Assembly (NCBI GenBank): GCA_964553435.1
Contig: CAZKKM010000001.1
Span: 1 to 40,706 of the forward strand
Origin: RUG11867 sp964553435
GTDB lineage: Bacteria > Bacillota_I > Bacilli_A > RF39 > UBA660
DNA: 40,706 nt
Reading direction: 5' to 3'
Part shown: piece after piece, positions 1-9,119 of the stretch
Numbering within the stretch: the first letter of the stretch is position 1
How the letters are laid out: every line of letters begins with the position of its first letter
Program-made: the position numbers and the translations under genes
The notes under the pieces: model-generated
Told to the model about the DNA's origin: nothing
Database searches by the model: none
Seen by the model: the letters and a program-made list of their open reading frames with translations, nothing else

Positions 1-71
1 TCTTTCCCTTCCCTTTAGGTACTCTTAAACTTTTCGGCAAAACCTTCTTGCTTACGGTACACTATACTAAC

Positions 72-101
72 ATTATATCCTCTCCAAAAATTTATTGTCA
101 A
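72..101 (-). promoter_or_regulatory. sigma-A promoter for a gene off the left edge
   Basis: Minus strand: TTGACA (96-101), an 18-nt spacer, then TATAAT (72-77). It lies directly after the terminator of the pilin operon and points out of the window. An AAGGGAAGGG purine run near position 10 could be the ribosome-binding site of the next gene, but no start codon is visible. Confidence 0.65.
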
Positions 102-141
102 TAAAAAAAAGATTGCTGTGCATTCCTTTACAGTAATCTTT
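102..141 (-). terminator. Rho-independent terminator of the pilin operon
   Basis: Inverted repeat AAAGATTGCTGT (108-119) / ACAGTAATCTTT (130-141), a 12-bp stem with one G-U pair. On the minus strand it is followed by a run of eight T. It closes the operon that ends with the gene at 173-742. Confidence 0.85.
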
Positions 142-172
142 ATATTTCTTAAGTAGATTCATTTAATAGGTT

Positions 173-742
173 CTATCCTGCGACTTTTTCTTCATAAGTC
201 TTAAATTCCATCGCGACGACATCCTCTACAGAATAAGAGTAATCGTAGTCTACGGCTAAGAAACTCATGTAACCGTCTTTTCGAATCGGTTTTCCATCTC
301 TTTCGAAAACCAAGAACATATCGTCACTTATTTGGTCTACTTCGTATTCTTTTGCTCTATATTCTTGTGAAACGAACTTGACTCTCGAATAAGGCATAGT
401 TTGAATGGCGATATCCAATACATCGGAAAGTCTTACTCCTACGTAATGATTCGTCTCGACTCTCCAACCGTTGTTTACTCCAGCATCGAACTCGAAAACT
501 TTTATGCCGTTCGTATCTAAGAGCTTTTTGTCGATCGTTCCATCGAAAGAACCTCTTACGGTGATTTTAAAGTCCGGAAGTTCCTTATCCAATTCTTTCA
601 AACCTTTAATTTCTTTGGAATTCAATTTGACAGAAAAGTTATCGTTGTTGTTCTTTTTTTGAAGCAACGTCACTCCGATGCCGACCAAAAAGACGACTAC
701 GGCTATAGCGACGACCATCCAGATAATTCTTTTTTTCTCCAT
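173..742 (-). CDS. membrane-anchored SUOX-fold-like protein, paralogue 2
   Basis: 189 residues. Residues 7-27 form one membrane segment, with a short basic N-terminus inside, so the rest should be extracellular. The outer part (about 55-185) follows the strand order and landmarks of the sulfite-oxidase/molybdopterin-binding fold: FKITVRG, then NNGW, then NHYVGVRLSDVLD, a V-F-S strand, and FERDGKPI before a YDYSY strand. No cysteine occurs in this part, so the usual molybdenum ligand is absent and a binding or structural role is more likely than redox catalysis. It starts 3 bp after the stop of its paralogue at 746-1285 and is the last gene of the pilin operon. The fold call comes from pattern resemblance only; the gene itself is certain. 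Confidence 0.8.
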   Translation of the reverse strand: MEKKRIIWMVVAIAVVVFLVGIGVTLLQKKNNNDNFSVKLNSKEIKGLKELDKELPDFKITVRGSFDGTIDKKLLDTNGIKVFEFDAGVNNGWRVETNHYVGVRLSDVLDIAIQTMPYSRVKFVSQEYRAKEYEVDQISDDMFLVFERDGKPIRKDGYMSFLAVDYDYSYSVEDVVAMEFKTYEEKVAG

Positions 743-745
743 AGT

Positions 746-1285
746 CTACTGTCCCTTCTTTGCGACGGTAACTCTGACCATATTCTCGAGTGAATAATGA
801 TAATCTTTATCGAACGACACCACATTGAATACCGTATCGCCCAATAACTTGCCGTCTCTTTTGATGACGAAGTACACATCATCCGTTATGTCTTCTCGTT
901 TATAGGTGACTGTTACGCGACCTTTGCTGAAAAATTCGACCTCTTCGTACTCATTTATCTTCAAATATTCGAACGCATCTTTTACACGAATGCCTACATA
1001 ATGGTTTTTTTCGACCGTCCAACCGTTATCGACAGTCCCATCGAATTCGTAGGCTTTCATCTTTTCGATGTCGTCGTTTTGAATCATCATCTTGTAGTCG
1101 CCTCTTACTATGATGGCAAATTCAGGTACTTTACCGATTTGCGTTTCTTTCAAATCTGTAATTTCCCCGGCTTTCAAATTTTCCTTTTTTCCTGGTTTGA
1201 ACACCAATGAACAAATCGCCAACAATAGAACGATGAACACGACACATATGCCGACCACTTGTAATATTTTTTTACTCTTTTTCAT
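746..1285 (-). CDS. membrane-anchored SUOX-fold-like protein, paralogue 1
   Basis: 179 residues with one N-terminal membrane segment (8-29) and a mainly extracellular body. It aligns along its length with the next gene: PEFAIIVRGDYK, DNGW, NHYVGIRVKDAFEYL, ITDDVYFVIKRDGK and FDKDYHYSLENMV all have counterparts there. The shared pattern suggests a sulfite-oxidase-like beta domain. The only cysteines (residues 14 and 25) lie in the membrane segment, so no cofactor ligand is seen in the domain. Its ATG is preceded by GAGGTGAACAG. It lies 15 bp downstream of the large prepilin gene at 1301-3370, suggesting a product that works with the pilin-like fibre. Function is unknown. Confidence 0.8.
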   Translation of the reverse strand: MKKSKKILQVVGICVVFIVLLLAICSLVFKPGKKENLKAGEITDLKETQIGKVPEFAIIVRGDYKMMIQNDDIEKMKAYEFDGTVDNGWTVEKNHYVGIRVKDAFEYLKINEYEEVEFFSKGRVTVTYKREDITDDVYFVIKRDGKLLGDTVFNVVSFDKDYHYSLENMVRVTVAKKGQ

Positions 1286-1300
1286 CTGTTCACCTCGTTA

Positions 1301-3370
1301 TTACTTCCACGTAATCGGATTGCCACCTTTGTCGTACCAACCACCGCTTTCGTCGTAATGAGCTCCGTTTCCGGTTTGAGAATTTATATAATCCGCCAAA
1401 TTTCCATTTTCTTTATGTAAATCGTCCTTGCCAGAACTGCTGGCAGTCCACCAGTCTTCTGCATTTTGTTGCATGCAAGCTTCTGCAGCGGAAACTGACG
1501 AATAGCAGCCACCTCCGCCACTCGAAGATCCTCCGCTGGAACCGCCACCGGAACTTCCCCAGCCGCTTCCGCCGCCGGAATGAGATGGAGGTGGTGGTGG
1601 ATCACAGTAAGATTGCCTATACTCGGCTTTCAACGCATGATCGTGAGGTGTTTTAACTATCGTGTCGGCCGTCACGGTCGCTCCGTTTAATGACCATCCC
1701 GTAAATTCGTAATGACAATAACCGCTCGTATATCCTCCCGGATTAGGTAAAGGTCCATAAGGCTGATCGAACGTCACCGTTTTCGAAGTGCTTCCTGTCG
1801 TTACGATATATTGATTTGCCTTCCAATGCGCATAATAAGTCGTGTCCGATGTAATTTGCACTACGGTATTGTTTGTTATTTGTGTTCCTCCGTTTGGCGA
1901 TGTGAACCATCCCAAGAATGTATAACCCGTCTTCGATGCCGTCGGCAAATTGTCGTAGTAATTGTCATAAGTGACGATCAAAGTACGAGATGAAACAGAA
2001 TCTCCACCGTTCAAATCGTAATATGTCGTATACTTGTTAGGTGTCCAATGAGCATAAACAGTATGATCGCGAAGCTCCAACATATATTGATCCTTTTGAA
2101 CTGTAGTATCCCCATTCGCAGTCGTATACCAACCTGTAAATGTATAACCGGTTTTAACAGGAGTTGGCCATCCGCCTTCTCCGTATTCGTAACTTTGTTC
2201 GTAAGTGACTATCTTATCGCGTGGAGAGACTTGTCCTCTATTGGAATTGTACCTCGCCTTCTGAATTCCGTTATCGACGTCGAATGTCAATTTGTACTTG
2301 TTAGGTACGACGGTGTATTCGGCTCTATAAGGTTTTGGTAATGAGCCATCTGAATTTTGAGGAATTCTCTTGAATGTTGCCACAAAATTTCCATGTTCAT
2401 CGGTACTGAAGTTCTCGACATTGTATCCTTTAGATTTTAAATCCGCAATCGTCGTTTCATACGTATAAGAAGTATCTCCTCTATAATACTCGGTTATCTT
2501 GATATTTACTCTATCATCGGTGAAAGTTTGAACTATCGGTACCAGTGTTCCGACTATGTTTCGGCTTTGCAAAAATTTGACGGTAAACGAAACGACATCC
2601 TCTCCTTCTGAGATGACCGACACTACCCTTTTGACAGTCTTCTCGCTGCCTAAATCGGGATCTTTATAAACATAAGTTATCGTATAATTTCCAACTTTCG
2701 CTGGATCGACATCGCACGATTGAACGCGCAGATCGATTCCATTTTTATCGAAATAATCTTCGGTATACATTCTGGCTTGTTCGGGATCGTCCTCTTTATT
2801 ATTCATTAGATACATCTTGCTCTTTACAGAAGTATAGTCGACAAGAGGATCGGTGATCAACCCAGCAAAGACATTGCTATGGGTATCGCACCAGCAATTT
2901 CTACCTTCCTCACAAGAATTACCATTTGGATCATATGGAATCACGATCGGATCTGCCACCATCATCCAAGCATCTTTATTTCCTTTCTCATCATCCGGAA
3001 TAGGAAACTTTATATCGAGTAACTCTCCCAAATCCAATTTGACGCGAACTTTCTCTTCATCCGAGATGTTCTTGCCTGTCTCTGGATCCTTGAGTTCTTC
3101 GCTCAACAATCCAGCATCTCTTATGTCGCCGATCGGAATATCGACAAATCCATATCCTTCGTAAAGATTCTTGACCTCTTCGGGATTGACGGCAACATAA
3201 GTGTTCGCCGCGGCGATGATTTGAGAAATCAAATCTTGCTTCTCTTCTTCTTTTTGAGCCTGTTGACTCTTGATCATGTTCATCAAAAACAGTCCCGAAA
3301 TGACGGCGAGTAAACCGATGACGACGATGATTTCTATGAGTGTAAAACCTTTCTTTTTATCTTTTTTCAT
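1301..3370 (-). CDS. giant prepilin with Listeria-Bacteroides (Flg_new) repeats
   Basis: About 689 residues from the ATG at 3370. I chose this start because AGGTG lies 9 nt upstream; a GTG at 3382 is possible but badly spaced. The N-terminus is a class III prepilin signal: a basic leader, then GFTLIE with Gly-1, Phe+1 and Glu+5, and a hydrophobic helix. The ectodomain has a bacterial Ig-like segment (about 205-260), a domain shared with the NPKTG protein at 12190-13530 (about 262-360), and three repeats of the GYTFTGWYTT type that end in an AHW-like motif (about 362-590). A proline stretch, a Gly/Ser-rich linker and a Cys-containing tail follow. Pilin helices normally carry 100-200 residue heads, so this one is unusually large. 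It probably acts as a fibre-tip adhesin exported by a type IV pilus-like machine encoded elsewhere. Confidence 0.88.
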   Translation of the reverse strand: MKKDKKKGFTLIEIIVVIGLLAVISGLFLMNMIKSQQAQKEEEKQDLISQIIAAANTYVAVNPEEVKNLYEGYGFVDIPIGDIRDAGLLSEELKDPETGKNISDEEKVRVKLDLGELLDIKFPIPDDEKGNKDAWMMVADPIVIPYDPNGNSCEEGRNCWCDTHSNVFAGLITDPLVDYTSVKSKMYLMNNKEDDPEQARMYTEDYFDKNGIDLRVQSCDVDPAKVGNYTITYVYKDPDLGSEKTVKRVVSVISEGEDVVSFTVKFLQSRNIVGTLVPIVQTFTDDRVNIKITEYYRGDTSYTYETTIADLKSKGYNVENFSTDEHGNFVATFKRIPQNSDGSLPKPYRAEYTVVPNKYKLTFDVDNGIQKARYNSNRGQVSPRDKIVTYEQSYEYGEGGWPTPVKTGYTFTGWYTTANGDTTVQKDQYMLELRDHTVYAHWTPNKYTTYYDLNGGDSVSSRTLIVTYDNYYDNLPTASKTGYTFLGWFTSPNGGTQITNNTVVQITSDTTYYAHWKANQYIVTTGSTSKTVTFDQPYGPLPNPGGYTSGYCHYEFTGWSLNGATVTADTIVKTPHDHALKAEYRQSYCDPPPPPSHSGGGSGWGSSGGGSSGGSSSGGGGCYSSVSAAEACMQQNAEDWWTASSSGKDDLHKENGNLADYINSQTGNGAHYDESGGWYDKGGNPITWK

Positions 3371-3402
3371 ATTCCTTCGCACCTACCTTGTAGTATAAAA
3401 AT

Positions 3403-3431
3403 ATATTATCATAAACTTTTTTGAAAGTCAA
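3403..3431 (-). promoter_or_regulatory. internal sigma-A promoter before the Flg_new prepilin
   Basis: Minus strand: TTGACT (3426-3431), a 17-nt spacer, TATAAT-like TAATAT (3403-3408). It lies between the stop at 3443 and the start at 3370, so the last three genes can be transcribed apart from the upstream pilin genes. Confidence 0.7.
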
Positions 3432-3442
3432 TAAAGCTCGAA

Positions 3443-4090
3443 TCAGCTTTTGAGCAAAACTAGCTCATCTTCAACTTCATCCGTCGCTTCGTCATAGAAT
3501 TTCGGAATCCCATTTTTGAAGTCTTCATCCAATGACGAAAAGTCGATCGAAATGTCGAGTTGCTCGAAGCTCGAGGAATTTGACAAGTATATGCTGAACC
3601 TTCTGATCATACCATCCTTGAAAGTTATATTCGCATATACATCTTTTTGAACTTCCGAATCGATTAAGAGAGCGGAAAGAATGTCGTTCATCGTATCCAT
3701 CTCTATTTTTGGATTATATCCACCGTTTTCTTTGGCAAAATCCAATCGGTACAAAAGATCGTACAAATCTGCATAAGTGTAATCTCTTTTGATCTTTTGG
3801 TACCTGCCACCCTTGGTGATGTATATGACACCCTTTTGAACATAAAGCTTGCTACCCAAATAGTCGACATTTGCAACGAGACCTTCCTTATCATCTTTAA
3901 AATTGATGAAGTGAGTATCGGTTTTATCTTTATTTTTCGTTTCTATTTCGATAGATACTGACATCTTTTCTTTTTTTGAATCTTCACCGCCCGTTTTGCT
4001 CGTGAAGAATATCACCAAAGATACTAAACCGATCACTATGATGAAACTGACTGCCAATATCAAATAAATCTTCTTTTTACTTTTTTTCAT
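3443..4090 (-). CDS. unknown membrane-anchored protein, tandem paralogue B
   Basis: 215 residues: a basic N-terminus, one membrane segment (8-29) and an extracellular domain. It shares length, topology and motif order with the neighbouring gene at 4101-4781 (KLYVQKGVIYI compared with SLYYLDKDTYFIY, then a Y-x-D-x-Y-x-L/F helix and a C-terminal VSIDFSSLDEDF-like strand), so the two are tandem duplicates. I recognise no catalytic motif. The beta-rich pattern recalls LolA/LppX-type lipid-binding or chaperone domains, but this is weak. It lies between two prepilin genes, which suggests an accessory role in fibre assembly or anchoring. Confidence 0.75.
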   Translation of the reverse strand: MKKSKKKIYLILAVSFIIVIGLVSLVIFFTSKTGGEDSKKEKMSVSIEIETKNKDKTDTHFINFKDDKEGLVANVDYLGSKLYVQKGVIYITKGGRYQKIKRDYTYADLYDLLYRLDFAKENGGYNPKIEMDTMNDILSALLIDSEVQKDVYANITFKDGMIRRFSIYLSNSSSFEQLDISIDFSSLDEDFKNGIPKFYDEATDEVEDELVLLKS

Positions 4091-4100
4091 AAATCACCAA

Positions 4101-4781
4101 CTATTTAATTTCGAATATGTTCGTATCGCTCCGCTCATAATCGTAATGCTCTATTCCATTTCCACCTTCGCTACTTCCAAAAACCGAAGATGTGTCTACC
4201 ACAAAGTCATCGTTCAATTCATCGAAAGTAGCGGATATACTTACACTCTTTAATCCTTCGACGTCGTCGAGAGATAAATTGAACGCGGCCACTTTTCCAT
4301 TTTTTTTGACAACTTCCGCGACCTTAGATGAAGACGTTATACTTTTAAAATAAAGAGATTTCAATATATCATTTACTTGCTCTGTTTCGACAAGACAACT
4401 AAAATAATCGTAATCTCCTTCCTCTCTAAGTAAATCTTTCGTATGGATATCTTCGACAAATCCGTAAAAATCGCGATACGAATTTTCACCGGTATATATG
4501 AAGTAGGTATCTTTATCGAGATAATACAAAGACTTGCCGATTACATAACTAGGATTGTCTACCATACTCGACATTATATGAGCATTTTCTCCGTCGTCCT
4601 TTATCGTCACGTGATAAACATCGTCTTTAGTCGATTTTTTCAAAACTATTGTCACATTGGCAGAATACTTTTTATATTTATTGCCTTCTTCTTTCTTTGA
4701 ACCATTAAACAAAACTATGGTGAATACGACAATGAGAACAACCGAAATACTCGCGATTAAAATGATGTTTTTCTTTTTCAT
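4101..4781 (-). CDS. unknown membrane-anchored protein, tandem paralogue A
   Basis: 226 residues with an N-terminal membrane anchor (5-26) and an extracellular domain. It is a paralogue of the gene at 3443-4090, 10 bp downstream. The segment YVIGKSLYYLDKDTYFIYTG and the later VSISATFDELNDDF are the clearest shared blocks. It starts 11 bp after the stop of the giant prepilin gene, with AGGA placed 9 nt before the ATG, so it is co-transcribed. No known family is recognised. Duplication inside a pilin operon suggests that the two proteins form a heteromeric pair, but this is inference. Confidence 0.75.
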   Translation of the reverse strand: MKKKNIILIASISVVLIVVFTIVLFNGSKKEEGNKYKKYSANVTIVLKKSTKDDVYHVTIKDDGENAHIMSSMVDNPSYVIGKSLYYLDKDTYFIYTGENSYRDFYGFVEDIHTKDLLREEGDYDYFSCLVETEQVNDILKSLYFKSITSSSKVAEVVKKNGKVAAFNLSLDDVEGLKSVSISATFDELNDDFVVDTSSVFGSSEGGNGIEHYDYERSDTNIFEIK

Positions 4782-4792
4782 ATTTCATCTTC

Positions 4793-7700
4793 CTATTCTA
4801 TCATCACTTCGATGTTGCCCACTGTCACATTTTCTAACTTAGCTTTCAGTGTACTGTTTTTGACGTATATATTTCTTGTTGCCAAATCTTTAGAGTCGCC
4901 GACAAATACGTATGCTCCGAAAGTCGTTTCCTTAATATCGACATCATTCATGTCTAAATGGATGTTTTGAAGTGCATAGTTGGTATCCGTATAGAAAGCA
5001 TCTCTTGCAATCGTCGTCACCGAATCTGGAACAGTCAATGTGCGAATCGTATTATTGCCAGCCAAAGCTGCCAACTCGATTGTCTTCACCGTATCTGGTA
5101 TTGTAAAACTCGTACTTGCATATAAAGGTGGCACTTTGTATAAGATGGTTTTATCAGAATTGTAGACTATGCCGTCACTACTTTTGTATTTATCGGAATC
5201 GATGTTGATTTCGCTGCACACAAAATTATGAAAGTTGTATCCCGCATTCATATTATTCAAACCGGACGGCAAATTGACTACGAACTTCGTACCACTATCG
5301 TGATTTTCGTACCAACCATAAAAAGCATAATTGTTGATAGTTTTGATGCTATCTGGGACTGTATAAGAGGTGTGAGTCTTATAATATGCATCTGGGAATC
5401 TCACTAAATTTGTCATACTCTTGTTGTACAAGATGCCATCTTGAGCGGTAAAACTCGTGTTCGCATCGTCTACCGTAAACTCCCTTATATTGCTTCCTGT
5501 TACGAACAACGATCCTATAGAATTGACGTTAGGACCGATGTGAACGCTAGTGACATTGTCTCTAGTTCCTCTGAATGCAGCATTGCCTATTTGTTCTAAA
5601 CTGTTAGGTAAAGACAGAGAGTTCAACCTGTTATAATCGAAAGCTTGATCGTTTATGAAGAAAAGCTGAGAATCGTCGCCAAAAGTCAAATTTTCGAGGG
5701 TACTGTATTTATAGCCCGGAACGGCAAATGCCAAGGCGCCGATTATGCGAACGGATTCTGGAATGTGTAGATCTTTAATCTGATTGTTGGCAAATGCTCT
5801 TTCATTGATGGTAATCAATTGAGAATTTGAGGCAAAATTCAGTTTTTTAAGGGGCATAAAATCTTCACCCGAAGCAAAACTTCGTCCCTTTATTTCTGTG
5901 ACTGTACTCGGTATTTCGAGTTCGCTTATCGCGTGTCCGATGAAAGCCGTCTGCCCTATTGTCGCAAGTCCCTCGTTTAAATTGAGCTCCACGAGATCTC
6001 TATTATCATAGAAGCTGTTCAGTTCGATAGTTTCCATTGTCGACGGCAAAGTGATGGAAGTTAATCCCGAATATGAGAAAGCATCCTCCCTTATGAGTTT
6101 TAAACCTTCCGAAAAAACTACTGATTTAAGTTCGCGCATATTGTTGAAAGCCAACTTGCCGATGCTCGTTATGCCTTCTTTGACGATGACATTCGATATG
6201 AGTGTTTGAAAGCCCTCTCGAATCCATGGAGCCATACTCTCTTCGTCGACTCCGAAATCTTTCATCTCGCCTTCGCCATATAACACCAAAGTGTATTTGC
6301 CGCTTGACAATGTGGCCCCGTCGATTCCTTCTATGACGGTTTCACCTTCTTTGATGTTATCGTTACTGTAAAGAATGGCCATGATATTCTCGGGAGTATC
6401 TTTTCCGATGTACCAATGTCCCATAGAAACGGAGTCGGAAGCCAAAAATGTTCCAAAACTAGTCTCCTCGTTCTCGTTTTCACAATTATCCACAACTGCT
6501 CCAGCTTTCAAACCTAGCTCGTACTGATTGAATATATCACTGTATATTTCTACTTCGTATTCTTTTCCTATTTTATAGTTATTGCTATCTCTTATTTCGA
6601 CTCCTTCGCCGACAGAGACTACTCTATTGTTCACATCGTCGCTCAAGATGAAGTCGTCGATTTCGATTTTTTTGTCGGTCAAACCACTGTCAACCTCCAC
6701 ACAGAAAAGTGTGAAGCGAGATACCTTGCCGACAGTATTTCCAGATATGTGATCTTTTATTTTGCAAACCGGAGCCGTATGTTCGGTCACATTTGCATAG
6801 TATACTTCTTTGTCATTTTGAGCATCTAAAGTGATGGTCTCCCCTTCGGCATAACCTTTCGCGTTGTGCCTCTTTTCCTTAGAAAATCCCATCTTCTCGT
6901 AGTGTTCATTGACGATAATGCTTGGAAAAGTCACATCGCAACTTACTGCTTCTCCCAAAGTCGAACAACTAAGAGACTTCACTTCATAAGTGCCATCCGA
7001 TATCCAATCGACAAAATCGCCCTTTTCGAGATTTATAGAAAATGTATGCCCCGATACTCTGACAGGAATGATGAGTTCTCCGCAATCTTTGCCTTTTACG
7101 ACGATATTCGTATTGCCGACTTTGTTTCCACGGACATTCAACACATACTCGTTTTGTGAATTTAAATCGTATGAAAAATCATCTGTTCCTCGAACACTTA
7201 CAGATGCCACGTCCGAATCTTCGGAGTAGACACCTATTACACCGGTTGCAAAAGCATCTATTTTTATCTCTATTGTATCGGCCGTCTTCAAATCGACAAT
7301 TTGTCGATCTGTCTGTAAATCGTAAATATAATAATCGATCGCTTTCTTTTTTCCGGCATGATTTTCGCTCACTTCGACCTTTACAATACCCGTATCATCA
7401 GTTGATTTTCTTTCGAACAATACTTCGTTGCCGATTGTCATTCTAGCCGTTCCTAGCCGTATTGGATCGATCGCACTTATCGATAATTCTCCCAAATTTT
7501 CACCTTTTACGAAGACTTTCTTTTCGTCCACTCCGGTAGCTCTATCGACACATACTTTAGTGACCTCTTGATTTTCTTCATCGACCGTGCCGATCGTCAC
7601 ATTTCTGACGACGACATTCACGACATCGCCACCGCCATTCGCTCCGGTGATGGTCACATCGACTCCATCATCATAGGAAGGGTTGCCACCCGGTTTCAAA

Positions 7701-9094
7701 ATGAGTTCGTCACCATCTACTGAACAAGATACGATACTCGAGTTTTCAGATGTACAAGAATAAGTATTCTTGCTTCCCGATACTATTTTTGTTGTCGCCG
7801 GTTTGCCGTCGACAAATAATTCTATTTCGTGATCTTCGACATAAATGTTTTGAACGACAATTTTGTAAGTCACTTCTCCACATGGATTTCCCGTGACGGT
7901 GATATTCGCTTCTCCTATACCTGTCGCCTCTAAGAAGAATGGCTCGTCACTTTCTAATGTGAGTTCTTCGCTCGGAGTCTCATTTTTTTTGTGCACTTTG
8001 ATGACTGCCGAATTTGAAGATTCTACTTTTATCGAATCGTTTCCTCCGAAGTTTATCTTAACCTCTTTAGAACTGCCGAGAAGCATCCCCTCAGGAAACT
8101 CTCCGTCGCTTCCTAGAACATAGACTCTCTTTTCCAAAGAGACACTTTTGTTGCCATTTTTTTCGCGCAATGAGATCTCAGCTATGCCATATTTTTCTTG
8201 AGCGGACATGATGAGCAGTCCGTTTTCTTTATCATAATTGCCCATCAATATATCTTCATCACTCGATGAAACTTCGAGCATACCTGTGTTCGAAACATTT
8301 ACCGGATACTTTAGGGTTTCTCCAGGTTTCATACAAACTTCATATGCATCGCCGTAATCCACATTCAACTCGGTCGGATAAATTTTCAAAGTATACTTCT
8401 TTTGCAAGATCGCTCCTTCGTCTGTCGTTGCCTTCAAAGTGAGTATGACCTCTTCGAATTCTTTATCCGTCTCAGTCGCGGTCACCTTTATTTTCAAATT
8501 TCTAGTCCCGTCCAAACTACAAGTGGCCAACTCTTCATCACTCGAAGTACATGTGAAACCATTTGTCTTAAATGAACCACTTTTGATGATGCCGATTGTA
8601 AATTCATCGGCTCCTATGTAACTCACTCCGGCCGAATGTGAAAGATTCAAACTCGCCTTCGCATCGGCACTGATATCCATACAAGAATAACCATCATCTT
8701 CTTCGACATAATTGGCATAGACGGCGATTTGAACTGGATTGTAACATATCAAGATATCTCCGTTCATCGGATCGTTCGATTCGGGATCCAATATGTTATT
8801 ATCTTCGTCATCGCTCTCCAAATATCCTCCTGTGATGAGATCCGTAGCCTTTATGGAACACTGATTTTTTAATTCATCCAAAGTGGACTCATTCGTACAT
8901 CTTTGAAAACGATTTATGAGATCGTTACCGAATTGTTCGGCCGCCGCTTCCATGGTTCTCACTTTCGATGCTCTCATCGAAATTCTCGACATATCCGAAA
9001 ATTTCATTATATTTGGTACCAAGAAGATCAAGAGTATGGCTATTATACCTATGACCGCTATCAACTCGACTAATGTAAATCCTTTCTTCTTCAT
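4793..9094 (-). CDS. giant prepilin with Ig-like and BspA-type leucine-rich repeat domains
   Basis: 1433 residues. The first 30 are a canonical class III prepilin signal (KKKGFTLVE, Gly-1/Phe+1/Glu+5, then a hydrophobic helix ending near FLVPNI), followed by an amphipathic continuation with ASKVRTMEAAAEQF. Residues about 120-860 contain repeated bacterial Ig-like segments with paired cysteines. Residues about 960-1400 are BspA-type leucine-rich repeats, with units such as ITSIGKLAFNNM, LKLIREDAF and LTSITLPSTMETIE. Such repeats mediate host or matrix binding in other surface proteins. Pilins with over 1000 residues are exceptional, and this one would have to sit at a fibre tip or stay membrane-bound. 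The ATG follows AGAGGTGAATTC. Gene and domains are clear; fibre assembly is inferred. Confidence 0.9.
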   Translation of the reverse strand: MKKKGFTLVELIAVIGIIAILLIFLVPNIMKFSDMSRISMRASKVRTMEAAAEQFGNDLINRFQRCTNESTLDELKNQCSIKATDLITGGYLESDDEDNNILDPESNDPMNGDILICYNPVQIAVYANYVEEDDGYSCMDISADAKASLNLSHSAGVSYIGADEFTIGIIKSGSFKTNGFTCTSSDEELATCSLDGTRNLKIKVTATETDKEFEEVILTLKATTDEGAILQKKYTLKIYPTELNVDYGDAYEVCMKPGETLKYPVNVSNTGMLEVSSSDEDILMGNYDKENGLLIMSAQEKYGIAEISLREKNGNKSVSLEKRVYVLGSDGEFPEGMLLGSSKEVKINFGGNDSIKVESSNSAVIKVHKKNETPSEELTLESDEPFFLEATGIGEANITVTGNPCGEVTYKIVVQNIYVEDHEIELFVDGKPATTKIVSGSKNTYSCTSENSSIVSCSVDGDELILKPGGNPSYDDGVDVTITGANGGGDVVNVVVRNVTIGTVDEENQEVTKVCVDRATGVDEKKVFVKGENLGELSISAIDPIRLGTARMTIGNEVLFERKSTDDTGIVKVEVSENHAGKKKAIDYYIYDLQTDRQIVDLKTADTIEIKIDAFATGVIGVYSEDSDVASVSVRGTDDFSYDLNSQNEYVLNVRGNKVGNTNIVVKGKDCGELIIPVRVSGHTFSINLEKGDFVDWISDGTYEVKSLSCSTLGEAVSCDVTFPSIIVNEHYEKMGFSKEKRHNAKGYAEGETITLDAQNDKEVYYANVTEHTAPVCKIKDHISGNTVGKVSRFTLFCVEVDSGLTDKKIEIDDFILSDDVNNRVVSVGEGVEIRDSNNYKIGKEYEVEIYSDIFNQYELGLKAGAVVDNCENENEETSFGTFLASDSVSMGHWYIGKDTPENIMAILYSNDNIKEGETVIEGIDGATLSSGKYTLVLYGEGEMKDFGVDEESMAPWIREGFQTLISNVIVKEGITSIGKLAFNNMRELKSVVFSEGLKLIREDAFSYSGLTSITLPSTMETIELNSFYDNRDLVELNLNEGLATIGQTAFIGHAISELEIPSTVTEIKGRSFASGEDFMPLKKLNFASNSQLITINERAFANNQIKDLHIPESVRIIGALAFAVPGYKYSTLENLTFGDDSQLFFINDQAFDYNRLNSLSLPNSLEQIGNAAFRGTRDNVTSVHIGPNVNSIGSLFVTGSNIREFTVDDANTSFTAQDGILYNKSMTNLVRFPDAYYKTHTSYTVPDSIKTINNYAFYGWYENHDSGTKFVVNLPSGLNNMNAGYNFHNFVCSEINIDSDKYKSSDGIVYNSDKTILYKVPPLYASTSFTIPDTVKTIELAALAGNNTIRTLTVPDSVTTIARDAFYTDTNYALQNIHLDMNDVDIKETTFGAYVFVGDSKDLATRNIYVKNSTLKAKLENVTVGNIEVMIE

Positions 9095-9119
9095 GAATTC
9101 ACCTCTTTCTTATTCGGTT

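Noticed and set aside
3429..3450. AAAGCT/AGCTTT inverted repeat near the stop at 3443 as a terminator
   Set aside because: Short stem and no T-run after it on the minus strand; it overlaps the -35 region of a promoter.
6866..7446. Several plus-strand open frames of 79-97 codons inside the giant prepilin
   Set aside because: They are antisense shadows of a well-supported gene, without ribosome-binding sites.
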